Shown in pieces: positions 21,313 to 34,581 of a stretch of 64,000 nucleotides of DNA. The stretch comes from Vitellaria paradoxa (Eukaryota; Streptophyta; Magnoliopsida; Ericales; Sapotaceae): NCBI GenBank assembly GCA_019916065.1, contig CM034241.1:25662340-25726339 (forward strand), given 5' to 3'. A program made the position numbers and the translations under genes. The stretch's first letter is position 1; each line of letters begins with the position of its first letter. The notes below the pieces were generated by a model. It was given only the letters and a program-made list of their open reading frames with translations, was not told where the DNA came from and did not search any database.

Positions 21313-22843
21313 GTTCTAATAAGAATCTACCTTAAATTAAGAATGATAGAATTCAATTAATACTTAACTTGATGGAGCTCTATGAAAGGAATAATTCATA
21401 ACAAAGGGAATCTTGAGCTATTTTACATTAAGAACTTCAATTTCAACTCATTTGATACCTTAGATCTGTTAGGTCTTCATTTAGGTTGTAATAGGGCTAA
21501 AGGGTTAGACGTGGGACCAAAGAAGGGATGAAATATTTAAAGAAGTGCCTTATTGCATAAACTTTATCCCTCTATGTTCAATCTCACTCAATCTTTTCTT
21601 TCTCTCTTTCTTCTTTTTTATTTCTCATTTTCAAATTTCATCTTCATATGAAGTTATCCACAAAAATTAGCATTTTCAATTTCTCGTGCTATTGAATCAA
21701 TGGATGGAAACATTTCCTTTATTATCAACCATATACATAACTTTTCTATTTTTTTATTTTTTTAATAGAAACAGTGACATAATAATTCCTCAATACATCT
21801 CTTTATATTACCCTCACTTTCCTCTCTTATATCTTATTGATCTCTATGTCCTTGAAATCCCCATTTTCCTTTTTACCTCCTTAATTCTCCCTCTCCTTAG
21901 CTTATTAATACATGACACTTAGGTTGTCTGTTAATATCTTTCCAATGTTAGGGTATTATTCAAGGCTCCAAAAGAAATGTGCATTTATGCATTCAAGGCT
22001 AAACATGTTTCTCAGGGGCATTTAATAAGAAAGAAAGGACAATAAGGCTCAGAATATTCAAAGATGGCTTACTTCACTTCCAAGGTCTCATTGAGTTTCC
22101 ACATTCATTCTAATGTTCATAATTCAAGCTGATGTGTTTCTATTGTCGTGAATTCAAAACAAATGTTTAGAGCTATTGAAAGGTTATGGACATAAAAAAA
22201 CAAGAAAAATTTATTCAACCACTCAAAAAAAGAAGCTAGTAGGCTCAAATCTCACAATGGTACTCTCCACTATTAGAGATTAAGTGCATGCTTTTTTTGA
22301 ATTAAACTTACATTCTATAAATTCATACTCACACAATTCCTCAATTCATAATTCAATTCCACACAACTTTAAAAGTGTCACAGTTATGAATCCCATTAAT
22401 AATCAATGCTTAAGGGAAAATCACAAGAAATTCTCAAAAATAAACATTAACTAATCATATAGAAAATTGAATCAAGTTGTGAACTCAAAAGGTGCTTCAT
22501 TCCATTTATTTCTAGTTCAAATTCATACAAATGTTCAATTCAACTGACAATAAAAACAAACTTTCTTACTTCCCAAATTCAACCAAAAGAGTCAATCTAA
22601 GTTTGAGCTTTCTGATAAAGAAAACAAAAGACACTTCATCAGACTTATCTAAAGACTTTACTAGACTAGGTGACAAGATAAAAACTCATCCTAAGAAAGC
22701 TGTTCTTTTGGAGAAGGATCTTCTACTCGAAGAGAAAATAGCTCATTGGGGTCAAATTCAGAAGAAGTTATCAAGAGAGCAAGCTTTGCTTCTGTAAGTG
22801 TAATTTTTTTACCTTGACTTTGCAATTCTTGTTTGATGAAGTA
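21313..22843 (-). other. E1 3' non-coding region, proximal part
   Basis: AT-rich sequence after the env-like remnant in the direction of E1. I see no supported gene. It joins 4873-5219 once E2 is removed. Confidence 0.6.
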
Positions 22844-24088
22844 TCAAGTATCTCTAACCTCTCCAATTTTGAAATTTACTTCATCCCACTTACCATTCAT
22901 CTTCTCCATAAGCTCTTTAGTAGCAACACATTCCTTTCTCTTCTTTTGACTTGCACTTCTTTCTCTAAATGAAGCAGTTATCAATCTTAAAGGCTTTGCG
23001 ACTTGCTCTCCCAATTCAAAAATCACTTTTTTCTTACAAACACATTTTGTGATAAAATGAGCAAATGGCAATCCACTAACTCCTTTTCTTATCCTTGAAA
23101 TTTTAGTTACGTTCTGCCAAATCAATTGTCCCAACTCCACTTTGAAGCCCTCATCAATAGCATATAAGAAAAACTCTCTCTCATAGCTCAATTCTAAAGT
23201 GTCCAAACCCAAGTTGAGCTATGAGCATGCTAAGAAATAGAATGAATTGAATTTAGGAGTCAACTATTCTTAGCTAATTTTTTCTTATGGGCTCACTCTG
23301 CATTTTGCTTCCCGATTAGAATCTTTGGCAAAGACTCTTTGTCCAACACATTCTCAAACCAGAAATGGAAATTGAGAGTGCTTCTCTTCTTTCAATCCAA
23401 AAAACTTTCTCATATCCTTAGGGAAGATTTTGAAACGTACTCCTCGAACTTTGGTTACAATACAATCTTTCCCTTTATGTTTTGTGCCTAAGATATTAGT
23501 ATAAAGCTCTTGCACAATTGGGGTCATAGCCACACCACTAAACTGGGCCTACTTAATCTAACCCTTTTTCTCAAAATTCTATTTCAAGTTGAATTCCTTA
23601 GTTTGGAAGTGATTCAAATTCATCCCCCTCTCAATAATTATTGACCTCTTACTCCAATGTTTACAAAATTCCTTTCAACTCTTCTATTTGAAAATTTGAA
23701 ATCATCATAGGGTTCTTCTTCTGCATTCTCCTCATTAGATCTATGATCATCACCCCCTTCCACGTCTTCTTCATCTCCTTCCTTACCTCCTTCATTTAGT
23801 TACTGAACAATTTGCATAATATTTTCCATAACATTAACTTGTTGAGATTTAGATGGGTTCAAAGTTTAAGGCTCAAGATGTGATTGAGTGTGAGGTTACG
23901 ATTCTGATTGAAGTTGGGCTTCAGTGTGGGTTTCAGGGTTGTAGCTAAACTGGTAGATGCTCATCAGTGGTTTGAGTAGGAGTTTGAGTTTTGGCTTTCT
24001 TCTGAGTACGTTCAATAGGGGCACTAGGTTTAGAACCACTTCGCCTATCCTTCTTTTTCTTTTTATAAACTTTTTTGGGAGGGTTCAT
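22844..24088 (-). pseudogene. E1 env-like ORF remnant
   Basis: The predicted start on the minus strand is ATG at 24088, opening with a lysine-rich stretch (KKVYKKKKKDRR), then frameshifts. The best preserved part is an open run of 122 codons at 23212-22844, with FFLYAIDEGFKVELGQLIWQ and LPFAHFITKCV, matching in spacing the block around LIYAIGTGMTIDLPSYLW and LPFGGALTEIF in the E2 ORF. The C-terminal part is charged, as in E2. It lies downstream of a polypurine-like tract rather than upstream as in E2. Confidence 0.65.
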
Positions 24089-24093
24089 TCTCA

Positions 24094-24298
24094 CTTGAAG
24101 CAAATTCAACTCAAAATTTTCCATTTCATGAAAATTTCATAGACAATCACTGTTCACAACTCTCCTTTCAAATACAAGTAACCCTTAAAAGATTCTCACC
24201 CCAATTACTCTCAAACACTTCATAAAATTTCCACACACTCCTCTAACAAATTTTTAATTCAATTTGAATATAAAGTAAGTGAAAAAATGAAACCTTAC
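24094..24298 (-). other. Possible leader intron of the E1 env-like ORF
   Basis: On the minus strand a donor-like GAG/GTAAGG at 24299/24298 precedes the env-like start, and an acceptor-like GAATTTGCTTCAAG ends a few bases before the ATG at 24088. The geometry resembles E2 and E3, but the element is decayed and another AG at 24150 is also possible. Confidence 0.35.
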
Positions 24299-25452
24299 CT
24301 CAACTGATGATAATCAGCCTCAAGTTCCTTATACCCTAGAATTTTTAATTGCTTCTTGAGACGAGATGAAATGTTAGATACCAGGATCAATATCACTATG
24401 AGCATAGGTTGGAAACTCTAGAATCAAAAGTATGGGGAGATAATGTCCTTGGTTCTCAATTAAGTTCTTACAAGGGTTTGTAAAAGTCATTAGTTTGTGT
24501 AAATTTGAATCCCTGAAATTCTGAAGTGTCCTATTTATATTCTAGAAAAAATCCTAATGGTCCGAACAGGTGTGAACTTCAGACTTTGTCTGGATATGCA
24601 TTTGAACCAGTCTTTACATAAAAAATTTTTGCTTTAGGCACAATCTATAATTTACCTTCAGCTCAATAAATTTCAATAAGAGAGTTTCTTATTTGTCTGC
24701 AATTTATAAAGACTCTTTAAAGACTTATATTAACTCAAAAAACCAACTAAAAAGACTTAATTTTCCTAAAACTAACCAATTTTTTTTCAAACTTTTAAAA
24801 ATTTTTCTAATTTTAAAAATTTACAATTTTTTTTTTATTTTTCAAACACTCACAACCAAGTATATCTGCTATGCATCATCATTTCATTACACTAATCACA
24901 ATCATGAATATGTTTTCCTTCCCCCCAACTTGAATTAAACATTGTCCTCAATATATGCAGTCAAAACATAACAAGTGTTGGTTGGAAGTTATCTCAATCA
25001 GTCAACTCCTTTTAAAAGTGCTTGAATTGATGCACACAACTATCAAAACCTGAAGTTGAACCTCCTTTCTTGTTTCCCCCCAACTTGGATGGCATTGTCA
25101 TTATAGAATCATAAAGCTCACAAAGATTATTAGGAAGGCAATAAAAAAAGGTTTAAATCATGAGTGATAATTTTAATAAAAATAGAAAAGAAATGCAAAA
25201 AGGACACTACTTCTGTTCTATCTTCATTCACAAAAAAAAAAAAAAAAATGACAATTTCTAAGTACTCAAACGGAGGTGGATCCTCCAACTCCCAAGATTC
25301 ACCTCAGCCACAAAATTTTCAAGATAAGGTTTCAAACAATAACCATTCACTTGCAACACTTATCTATCTAAGGGATTCTCGATTTCAAATGCTTTAAATT
25401 CATTCTTGGATTTAATGATGTAATATATCCAACCCACCTCGATTTCAACTTT
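24299..25452 (-). other. E1 spacer between integrase and env-like region
   Basis: Non-coding. On the minus strand it carries two polypurine-like tracts ending GTTGGGGG (about 25077-25090 and 24920-24930). The latter is preceded by TTGAGGACAATG, the same phrase as before the internal tract of E2. GGTCCGAAC at 24559-24567 and nearby GAAC repeats recall the palindromes of the E1 LTR. Confidence 0.55.
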
Positions 25453-26183
25453 TCAAGAAAAGATGTAGCCTAGAATCATACAACTCTTTTTGCAAAATAT
25501 TCGAATCATGTAGCCTTTTAATGGTGATCTTGAGGCCTTTGAATTCTTGTAAGCATCATGTCTAATCTGTTCTAACTCATTTAATTGTAATTTCCTTTGA
25601 GTGCCTAACTCATCTATGTTCTCATTGAATTGTCTTATGACCCAATATGCTTTATGCTCTAGCTTCACGGGAAAGTGACAAGCCTTTCCATAAACTAATC
25701 TATAGAAGACATACCTAAAATGGTCTTATATGTTGTTCTGTAAGCCCAAACTGCATCGATTATTCTCAAAGACCAATTCTTCCTATTTGTTCTAACTCAT
25801 TTAATTGTAATTTCCTTTGAGTGCCCAACTCATCTATGTTCTCATTGGATTGTCTTATGACCCAATATGCTTTATGCTCTAGCTTCACGGGAAAGTGACA
25901 AGCCTTTCCATAAACTAGTCTATAGAAGCCATACCTAAAATAGTCTTATATGTTGTTCTGTAAGCCCAAACTGCATCGATTATTCTCAAAGACCAATTCT
26001 TCCTATTTGGGTTCACTATTTTCTCAGTTATCTTCTTTATCTCCCCATTAGCTAATTTGGCTTGACCACTAGTTTGGGGATGATAAGCCGTTCCCACCTT
26101 GTGAGCTACTCCATATTTCTTCATTAATAAGCCTACGTGACTATTACAAAAATGTGTCTTTCTATCACAAATTATTGCCTTAG
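25453..26183 (-). pseudogene. E1 integrase, C-terminal part, with an internal duplication
   Basis: Reading the minus strand from 26183: the end of the catalytic core ([28 protein letters not shown]; the catalytic E region is ANGEIK), the WSLRIIDAVWAYRT block and then the C-terminal domain start (KLEHKAYWVIRQFN). A 220-bp direct duplication (25571-25790 and 25791-26010) repeats part of this and shifts the frame. The piece was separated from the N-terminal half by solo LTR S2. Confidence 0.85.
25571..26010. repeat. 220-bp tandem duplication in E1 integrase
   Basis: Two adjacent copies, 25571-25790 and 25791-26010, differ at only a few positions by eye. The duplication is therefore much younger than E1. 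Confidence 0.92.
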
Positions 26184-26188
26184 GCGTG

Positions 26189-28076
26189 TGACCAACTCTG
26201 AAATTTGTTCAGGTTTTACCATTCAAGTGCAAGAGGGTGATCGTAGTTTACTCGGTGATCGAGGTCATTTCTATAGGGAGGGCTTTGTTAAAAACTCTAG
26301 ACTTGTTCTCTTAGTTAGTCGATGAACATAAGTTAATCTAAACTAACTTTGGATTTATAAGATGCTTGAGTATGGTTTGGTTGAGAATGATGGAGTGAAA
26401 GAATTGTGATATTAAATTAAAATGAAAATATTAAAAATAAAATAACTAAGATAATATTGGCTTTGAACCAAACTCGGTACTGGGATAGTAGTGGTTTACT
26501 CAAATGTGTTTGTAACTCAATCTAGTGAATGCGCATGTATTGCTAAGTTGGAAGATATTTCATTAAACCTAATTTATGGAACTCAAGGTAAGTTGAGGCT
26601 TTTGAAATTGGTTTTGGACTCATCGAGACATTAAATTGAATACCTATTGTGCACGAGTATCAACTCGTAACTAGGCTTTGATTGTAACATGGGCGAATCG
26701 ATTTCTTAAGAAAACCTCATGTTATGGTTTTAGGAAAATAAGTTTCAAATCATCAGGCCATTGAATCAAACACTTGGTATGTATGAGTGGCCAATCATAA
26801 CCCAGTTACGATTATAACACAGGTGATTTGATTTTGTAAGAAAACCTCATTTGGGTTTTAAAAAATATGTTTCTAACTCACAGAGACATTAAACCAAATA
26901 CTTGGTGTGCAGAAGTGAAAAATTGTTACCAAGTTATGATTGTAACATGGGTGAGTTGATTTCGAAAAAACCCTAGCTTACTATGAGATTTCAATGAGAA
27001 ATCAAAAAGATATTTCATTGAAAATATTTTTTTACATTTGAGTTCACCAAACTATCACACCACCTTCAATGGCCTGAAGCCAAGAACAATCCCTAGCCTA
27101 ATATGCTCGAACTTCAAAGAGGAAAATATACTTGCAAATCATCCATTAATGTAAAATGAAAAACGAAAACAAAAGAAGATATTAAAGACTAAAGAAATGA
27201 AAAGAAATATGAAATCAATCTAAACTTAAAGCATGGAATTGAAATAATTAAATACGAAGTAACTTACATGCGTAAACCATAAGAGAGAGAAAAGTGAACA
27301 CCTTATGAAACTTTAACTAAATCTAATGCTTGAATCCAAATCTTCAAATCAAACGTAATGAAAACTCTCTAAAACTCAAAGAAAACTATTAGAAAAATAA
27401 CCCTAAAACATATGAACAGCTCCCTAAAGTCTAATAGAATGTCCGTATTTATGGAAGAATATGGAAAAACCCTAAAATCTGAACCATCGAGGCTGCCGAC
27501 GCCATTGGGTAGTGAAGATGTCTACTTTATAGTCTGGAGTCAGGAACCTACTAGTATTTGCCATCTCGATGTTGTTAGGATACTAGGGGATAGTGCTTGG
27601 CTCCATTATATTATAGCTCTTTGAGTCTTCTTTCCAACTCAAAAAGAATCGCATCAATTGGAGTTGTGAGTAAAAAGTTATAGTCAAAATACTGACAGGG
27701 TGTCATGCTGAACCATCTGAAGAATTTCGAATTGTGCAACTTTGCAAGGTAATCAAGATAGATGTAGACCTCTATTGGCTTGGATTCTTCCTCAGAATAT
27801 GTACTTGATTTTGGACTTTTGAATTATCTCAATTGGATCCTAGAAACTCAAGATATGCCTCAAGTTGTAATCAACACGCTTTCCTACTTCTCTGCTGATT
27901 TGTTTCTTTAAGCTTCCAAGTTGCCTTTCTTAGGGTGTTTTCCTTTCGTACCACTACAAAACACACAAAAACAACATAAATAATCAAAACATGATAAGAA
28001 ATAAATTTCACTTGATAAAATGTTCCAAAAAAGAGTGTGAGATGAGGTTAAAATCAACAATGATTGTGAGCAATTA
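26189..28076 (-). mobile_element. S2: old inverted solo LTR in the E1 integrase
   Basis: The left end TGACC followed by CAAGTGCAAG corresponds to the reverse complement of an Athila LTR 3' end, as in S3. The right end is decayed. Flanks GCGTG (26184-26188) and GCATT (28077-28081) share three of five bases. Removing 26189-28081 rejoins the E1 integrase core around its second catalytic aspartate, which supports the boundaries. It carries the cross-family module at about 27610-27705. I see no coding capacity. Confidence 0.75.
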
Positions 28077-30010
28077 GCATTTTAAATCGAGAAAACACAT
28101 TTTCTTTCAAAAACTTGATCATTACCCCATGGTCATTTGTTCTAGTGGAAATGGCCTCTACCTCTCTGGACATATAATCCATAGCCACCAAAATATACTT
28201 ATAGCTAAAAGAATTCAAAAATAGCCCTATGAAGTCCATTCCCTAACAGTCAAATATATCCAAAACATAGACGAGGTGCAAGGGCATCATACTTCTCCTA
28301 GTTAGGCCTCCAAGCCATTGACACCTATCACAAGCAAGGTAAAAAGCATGTACATCCCTAAACATTGTATGCCAATACAGTCGGTATTGTAAAATCTTGG
28401 CTATAGTTCTTTTTGGCTGAAAAATGGCCACCACATGCCAAAGTATGGCAAAGCCTCATCACACTCTGAAATTCATTATCAGGAATGCACCTCCTAATGA
28501 CTTGATCCAGACAGTACTTGAAAAGATAAGGCTCATCCCAAAAAAAGAATTTCACATTTCTAAAGAATTTCTTCCTATCCAGCAAACTCCAATGGGAAGG
28601 TGTCACTCTTGAAGCCAGATAGTTCGCTATATCTGCAAACTAAAGAACTTGAGAAGACTCAATAGTAGACATAAGAAGGAACTTCTCATCAAGAAAGGTC
28701 TCATTAATTTGAGAATCAAAAGCAGTTAAGTCTTGATGGGGAAATATGGAAAGATTATCAACTGCCACATTGGAAGTATAGAAAGATTATCAACTACCAC
28801 ATTCTCTACCCCTCTATTTTTGATCTCTAAATCAAATCTTGACGCAGTAAAATCCATCTAATTAACCTAGGCTTAGAATCTTGTTTGGTGAGAAGGTATT
28901 TTAAGGCAACATGATCAATGTAAACTATGACATGTGATCCAATCAAATAAGACCTAAACTTATCAAGTGCATAGACTACTACCAATAACTCCTTCTTAGT
29001 TGTGGTATAATTCTTTTTGGAGTCACTAAGGGATTTGCTGGCATAAAACAAAATGTAAGGTCTTCTATCATTCCTTTGTCCCAAAACTACACAAATCGTA
29101 TAGCCACTGGCATCACACATCAATTCAATTGGTAACGTCCAATCAGGTGTCTAGATAATAGGAGCTAATGTACGTAACCCCTTTAGCTTTTCAAAAGCAA
29201 CCTCACAATTTGGGGTCCACTCAAAAGGTGCATCATATGCTAAAAGGTTACACAAAGGTCGGGCTGTAGCACTAAAAGATACAATAAGTCTTCTACAGAA
29301 AGGAACTAACATTCTTCACACACCTAAAGGTAGGAAGCTTTTGGATAATTTCTACCTTAGCTTTGTCTACTTCTATACCCCTAGAAGAAATAACATGGCC
29401 TAAGACGATACCTTGTGTCACCATAAAGTGACATTTCTCCCAATTCAAGACTAGGTTCTTCTCTTCACACCTAGCCAACATTCTCTCCAAATTCCCCAAA
29501 CATGCCTCAAAATTACTCCTATAAATCATCAACGAATATCTCAAGAAATTTTTCTATAAAATCATTGAAGATTCTCATCATGCACCTTTGAAATGTGGTT
29601 AGTGCATTACATAAACTAAAAGGTATGTGCCAATAAGTAAAAGTACCAAAAGGGTATGTGAAAGTTGTTTTCTCTTGATCCTTAAGAGTTATTTCAATCT
29701 GATTGTAGCCTGAATACTGATAAAAAAAACAATAAAATAGTTGTCCTGTTACCCTCTCTAACACTTGATCAATGAGGGTAAGGAAAAATGGTCCTTCCTA
29801 GTCACAACATTCAACTTCTTATAGTTAATGCACATGCACCACCCTATTTGAATCCCAGTGGGCACAAGTTTATTTCTATCATTTTTAACAACCGTAACTC
29901 TAGACTTCTTTGGGATAACCTGGGTGGGGCTTACCCATTGAGAATCAGAAATGGGATATATTAACCTCTTCTTTTGATCTTTGGTAAGCCGGGAGGATAT
30001 TACCACTGGG
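28077..30010 (-). pseudogene. E1 reverse transcriptase, RNase H and N-terminal integrase
   Basis: On the minus strand: RT entry at 30006 ([16 protein letters not shown]), [22 protein letters not shown] and a catalytic block read as FVDDL near 29520. RT continues with [22 protein letters not shown]. RNase H ([36 protein letters not shown]) lies at 29123-28827. The integrase zinc region (ACGGHFSAKK) and first catalytic aspartate (MDFIGLF) lie at 28606-28180. Frames change several times, so this is a fossil. Confidence 0.88.
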
Positions 30011-30369
30011 TATGACTTTTTCTCTCCTAAAAATGCATATTTTAGCTCGCTAGGAAGTGGTTTCCTATCAAGTTTAGTTGGTTTGACAATGGGAAATTTA
30101 GGCTTAGCTTAGGATGGGACAAGATCCCCCATAGATTGGTTTGACTATTCTATTAACATGTTTGGGGTGCTATCTAACCAATTTGAGACCTCCAATAGAT
30201 CATGGTCATCAACCTCATTCCTATAATCAACTCCATCGCTTAATGTCAATGCCCTATCCCAAAGATTGCTTATAAACTCTTTTTTAAAATACTCTTATGT
30301 AATTGTCTGAATCATTTCTACTTCTCTTATGTCCTTTACATCCATCAGTTGTTGGGTGACTTAAAAAAT

Positions 30370-30710
30370 ATTCATCTTTGTCGTCAAATTACCAAAAGAA
30401 ATCTTCATGAGACCATTCCTACAATTGATGATAGCATTGGTAGTTGCTAGGAAAGGTCTCCTAAGATGACGAGAATTGGTGGAATAGAACCTTGAAGAGC
30501 GGGTTAAATGTCTAAGACAATGAAATCCACTGGATGGCAAAACTTATTCACTTGAATGAGCACATCCTCTAAAATGCTCCTAGGAATTTTAACAAACCTA
30601 TTAGCTAATTGTAAGGTTACTCTAGTCGGTTTAAGCTTCCCCAAACCTAACTGTTGATAAACTGTGTAAGGAAGAAGGTTGACACTTGCTCTTAAACTTA
30701 TTAGGGCTTT
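30370..30710 (-). pseudogene. E1 aspartic protease region, catalytic residue lost
   Basis: The block that reads DLGAS in E2 and E3 reads SLRAS here (around 30683-30700), followed by VNLLPYTVYQQLGLG. A later stretch around 30450-30520 corresponds to the PVDFIVLD and ILGRPFLAT region, with in-frame stops. Loss of the catalytic aspartate alone would inactivate the enzyme. Confidence 0.7.
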
Positions 30711-31470
30711 TTTTTGTGTTTTTTTTTTTACCTTGTGCTCTTTTATGACACATACAGTGATAGGACATCCTTGGTCATTGTACTTTGGTGGGGTTTTATA
30801 TTAGAGGATAGCACTAATTTGTTCTGCTATGAAAGTTGTTTCCTTAACACTCACCCTTCTTTTAACAGTACAAAGATCTTTCAAAAACTTAGAGTAAAAA
30901 GGGACTTATTTGATGGCATCCAATAATTTTAGAATTCAACAACTCATTTTTTAACTTATTCAATCGGCTCAAAAAAGATGGTTGGAGTTAGAATTCAATC
31001 GGCTCTCCTTAACCTAATTTTTTTTCTTCTTCTCAACTGTCTTATCTCTCATTATTTACTCCACATCATCATTATTCTTTTTCTTCTTATCACCATTACT
31101 CCTTCATCTCTCATAGCCTGACTCACCCTTCTCATTACTCTCCCCTTTCTTTCCATACACCATCTATTCTTTCTCATTTTCACTACTAATCACCTTCCCA
31201 CTCCTAAATGTCATTATTGATTGGACATATTCTTGGTTCGACTTCTCCCTTAAAGTCTCACTCATGTGAACTTGACCTTGAGGGTTTTAAATAGTTTTAG
31301 AAAGTAATCTACCCTTTTTAGCATGACTCTGACTTTGTATGAGCTTGGTTAATCAGTTCCTAGTGTCCTCAATGGCTCTATTAGTTTGCTCCTTATTTTT
31401 TGCAGTTTGATTGTTAATACTTATTTGATCTTGAATGAATTGCAGAAGAGTGTCTTCTAATAGAGACTTC

Positions 31471-32788
31471 CTATATTGAGGATAGAAAGAAATAGAGGAT
31501 GGACCTTTGGCTTGACCTTGAGAAGGTTTCAAGTTGAATTGTGAAGGATATGGTGTATAACTTAATCATTTCTTCATGAGAAGTTGGGATGATTCTCAAC
31601 CCAAGATGATACTGATTAGGAAGTGGAAATGGTCCTAACTGAGCATAGGGTTGACTTTGGTATTGCTTAGGGAAGGTATGTGAGGTGTTAGTGTTTGAAG
31701 TTTGCCCATATAAGACTTCTTTAAAAGCTAGCACAGGGGGATAATCATCTGTACTATGATTAGACACCTCACATATAACATATCTTACTTTCCTCTTGCT
31801 AACCACATTTACTTTCTTAGTTTCTAATGATTCCACCTTTTGAGTAAGAGCAGCTATCCTAGCACTTAGATCATTATTCTCATTCAAATTATCCTTCCAT
31901 CAGGTTGTGCTTGTGCTCCTCTAGACTCTAAATGTGCAGGTGATGTTATTTCCCAAGCCTAAGTATATTTAGCTAGCTCCTCGAAAAACTCATAAGCTTT
32001 CTTAGTAAACTTATCAAGAAACTGACCATTACTTATGGAACCCACTAATTGTTTAAATTTAGATGGCAAAGAATCATAAAAGAAACTGCACAAATGCCAA
32101 ATTGGAAACCCATGATGAGGATATGCATTATACAAATCCTTGAACCTTTCCTATGTATGAAAGAATGTCTTACCCGATTGTATGCAAAATTCATGATTTG
32201 TTTTTGCATCATCAATATTCTATGAGTAGGAAAATACTTTTTCAAAAATTCCACTTACATTTCCCTCTATGTGCCAATGGAGCGAGTTCTTAAGGAATTG
32301 AGCCATTTTTTGGCTTTGTCCTTCAATGAAAATAGAAACAACCACAACCGTATAGTGTCTTCACTTACATTTTAATCCATGTATATGGCGCACACATCCT
32401 CAAATTCCTTCATATATGTATATGGATTTTCTGAATCCATGCCATGAAATATGGGTAACAATTGTATTGTGCTAGGCTTGAAAGTAAAATTCCTTTGGTT
32501 TAGGGGAAGGATAATGCAAGAAGGGGTAGTTTGTCATGCAGGATGCAATAGTTCCCTCAAAGGTCATGCATATAAAAGTATAATAGCATCAAGGCCATCT
32601 GGACCATTGTTAGCTGCCAAATTCTCGATCAGATATGCCAAATCAATAGAGACAAAAGATGAGGGTGATCGTGGTTCAGATGATGTGAATGATAAAGTCA
32701 GTGAAAACTCTATGAATTCCTCCATAGGTGGAGGTCTTAGATGCAAAATAGACTGAACAATCCTACCAGATCTAAGATGTATGCACAA
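31471..32788 (-). pseudogene. E1 gag remnant
   Basis: Minus-strand pieces: an N-terminal charged segment (32788-32564), the LLPIFHGMDSENPY block near 32450, FLKKYFPTHRILMMQKQIMNF (32254-32190) and a damaged zinc knuckle (VICEVSNHSTDDYP) near 31790. The order matches E2 gag. Stops and shifts separate the parts. Confidence 0.82.
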
Positions 32789-32989
32789 GATGTAACAAAT
32801 CCATAAGCACAGGCAATTTATAAGTGCTTACTACCATTAGCTTATTTCAATAAAAGAAAAATCTAACCAATATGAAAGTAAAATAAAATAGAACAAGATT
32901 ACCCAACATGTGTGCAATCTATTGTTCGAAATGGTGGTGAGTATCAATCCGCTTAAGCTTCCCAAAAGTCCATTTACTGTTGCTTAAAA

Positions 32990-33007
32990 CTCCTCAGCAG
33001 CAGCGTA
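32990..33007 (-). promoter_or_regulatory. E1 primer-binding site, decayed
   Basis: On the minus strand ACGCTGCTGCTGAGGAG follows the 5' LTR closely. It aligns to the tRNA-Asp type site of E2 with several mismatches, most of them transitions. Confidence 0.55.
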
Positions 33008-33012
33008 AAAAA

Positions 33013-34581
33013 TGCTTGCTTGTCCAAATGTTAATCAACATTGGCTCGACCCTAAGTGTAGGGTGTCTATTGAAGCACAATAACCAGTAAGTACCGGATC
33101 GTGTCCACAAAGAGCCTTAAGTAAAAATCAATAAATAGAACAATTTTGGAAAAGTTTTAAATGAAAATTGATCTCACAGTGAATGATAGAAATTGATTTG
33201 ATTTGAGTTATAATTCAATCAAATTAATAAAAACCTTGGATCTAAAACAAGTGATATAGTGAATTATATGAATTCTAAGGAGCTACAATACTCAATGCAT
33301 CTATAAGTGTAGATTGGAGGATATTATATGTGAAAACCACGTTGGAACAACCTATGTACGAATTGAATAGAAGTTTAAGTATAATTTCTTGGTTGAGAAT
33401 TTAATCAAACATCCAATGTGCATAATCTATAATTCTTACATATGAAATCTAAATCAGCAATTTCCATACAAATCCTCTAAGAATGCATGAAAATTTTAAA
33501 TAAAAATTCATATAAAAGATTCATAAACTATACAAATCAGAATTCAATTGAATTTCAACCTCAAAATCAACAAGGAATTTAAATCAACATAAGTTAAACA
33601 TCAAACAATTAAGAGATAGAACACTAAAACTCATTACCTTAAAATCCATACAATCCAACAATATCCTTGCTTTGAATCCAAGAAGAAATAGCTACTCACT
33701 CATAATTGGAATGAAAATCAATAAAGTAATGTAAATTTCATCCATGAATTCAAATTCTGAAGTAAAATTCAATAACAACAATTCCCTGATCTACTTTCTC
33801 TCTCTAAATTCTCTCTCTATAATGGAAATCTCTAAAACGGAAATGTAAGTATGAAATGGGCTCCCCCAAATGACCTTGCTCTTATATATTTATAATAAAA
33901 AACAAAAATACTCAAATACCTTTTCCAATCATAACTGAATTACAAAAATTCCTGAAATATAGGTTTGTTTGAACAAGAATCTGGTTCGAACAGCTTTTTG
34001 GGACTTGGGCATTTTTCTTCATCTGGACCTTGGCATGCCTTCTATTGACTGAACAATGTTTCAAACAAATTATAGTTCAAACAAAGGTTCAAACCATCTT
34101 CCTACACTTCAACTTTTTTCTCTAGCTAAGCTATGTTCCCTCTTTTACTGATGGAATGAATGTTAGAGTAGGTTCTTGTTTGAGCTAATGTTCGAACCAA
34201 ATCTTCACATTTAGAATTTTTTTCTACCTTGAGATGTTTCTGCCACTTTGTTGTTCTAACCAGGGTTCAAACATCATATGGTTTGAACAAAGGTTCGAAC
34301 CAAGTTGTGACACTTAGAAGATTTTTCTATTCTTCTAGCTCCTGCACCTTTTGTGGTTAAAACTATGGTTTGAACCAAGTGCGGTCCGAACATGTGTTCG
34401 AACTACTTACTTAGTTGGTTTATTTTGGTCCTCTTTTCTAGCATTTTATGCTCAATTACTTGCAAATCACATACAGCCTTCATCATTGCAAGAGAATTTA
34501 CATTTCCATTCATTTAGTATAATAATTTGCATAGCAATTCTCAAATTAAAGCTTATGATTGTACTTTTTACTGTACAATCA
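33013..34581 (-). repeat. E1 5' LTR (right on the plus strand)
   Basis: Direct repeat of 3273-4856, running from TGCTTGCTTGTCC to ACTGTACAATCA on the plus strand. Its GTTCGAAC-type palindromes (about 33960-34410) are more eroded than those of the other LTR, mostly by C-to-T or G-to-A changes. Confidence 0.9.

Larger units (their letters stand above)
3273..34581 (-). mobile_element. E1: Athila-like LTR retrotransposon, minus strand, with two later insertions
   Basis: Two direct LTRs (3273-4856 and 33013-34581) begin TG and end CA and enclose minus-strand gag, protease, RT, RNase H, integrase and an env-like region. The flanks are TTGAG (3268-3272) and CCGAG (34582-34586). I read these as one 5-bp target duplication with two C-to-T changes, because removing the element rejoins the E0 RNase H in frame. 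Within it lie E2 (5220-21307) and solo LTR S2 (26189-28076). Without these E1 would be about 13.3 kb. All frames are damaged. Confidence 0.88.

Noticed and set aside
22531..22797. Plus-strand ORF of 88 codons in E1
   Set aside because: Lysine-rich, lies on the strand opposite to E1 genes in its 3' non-coding region, and I see no homologue in E2 or E3.
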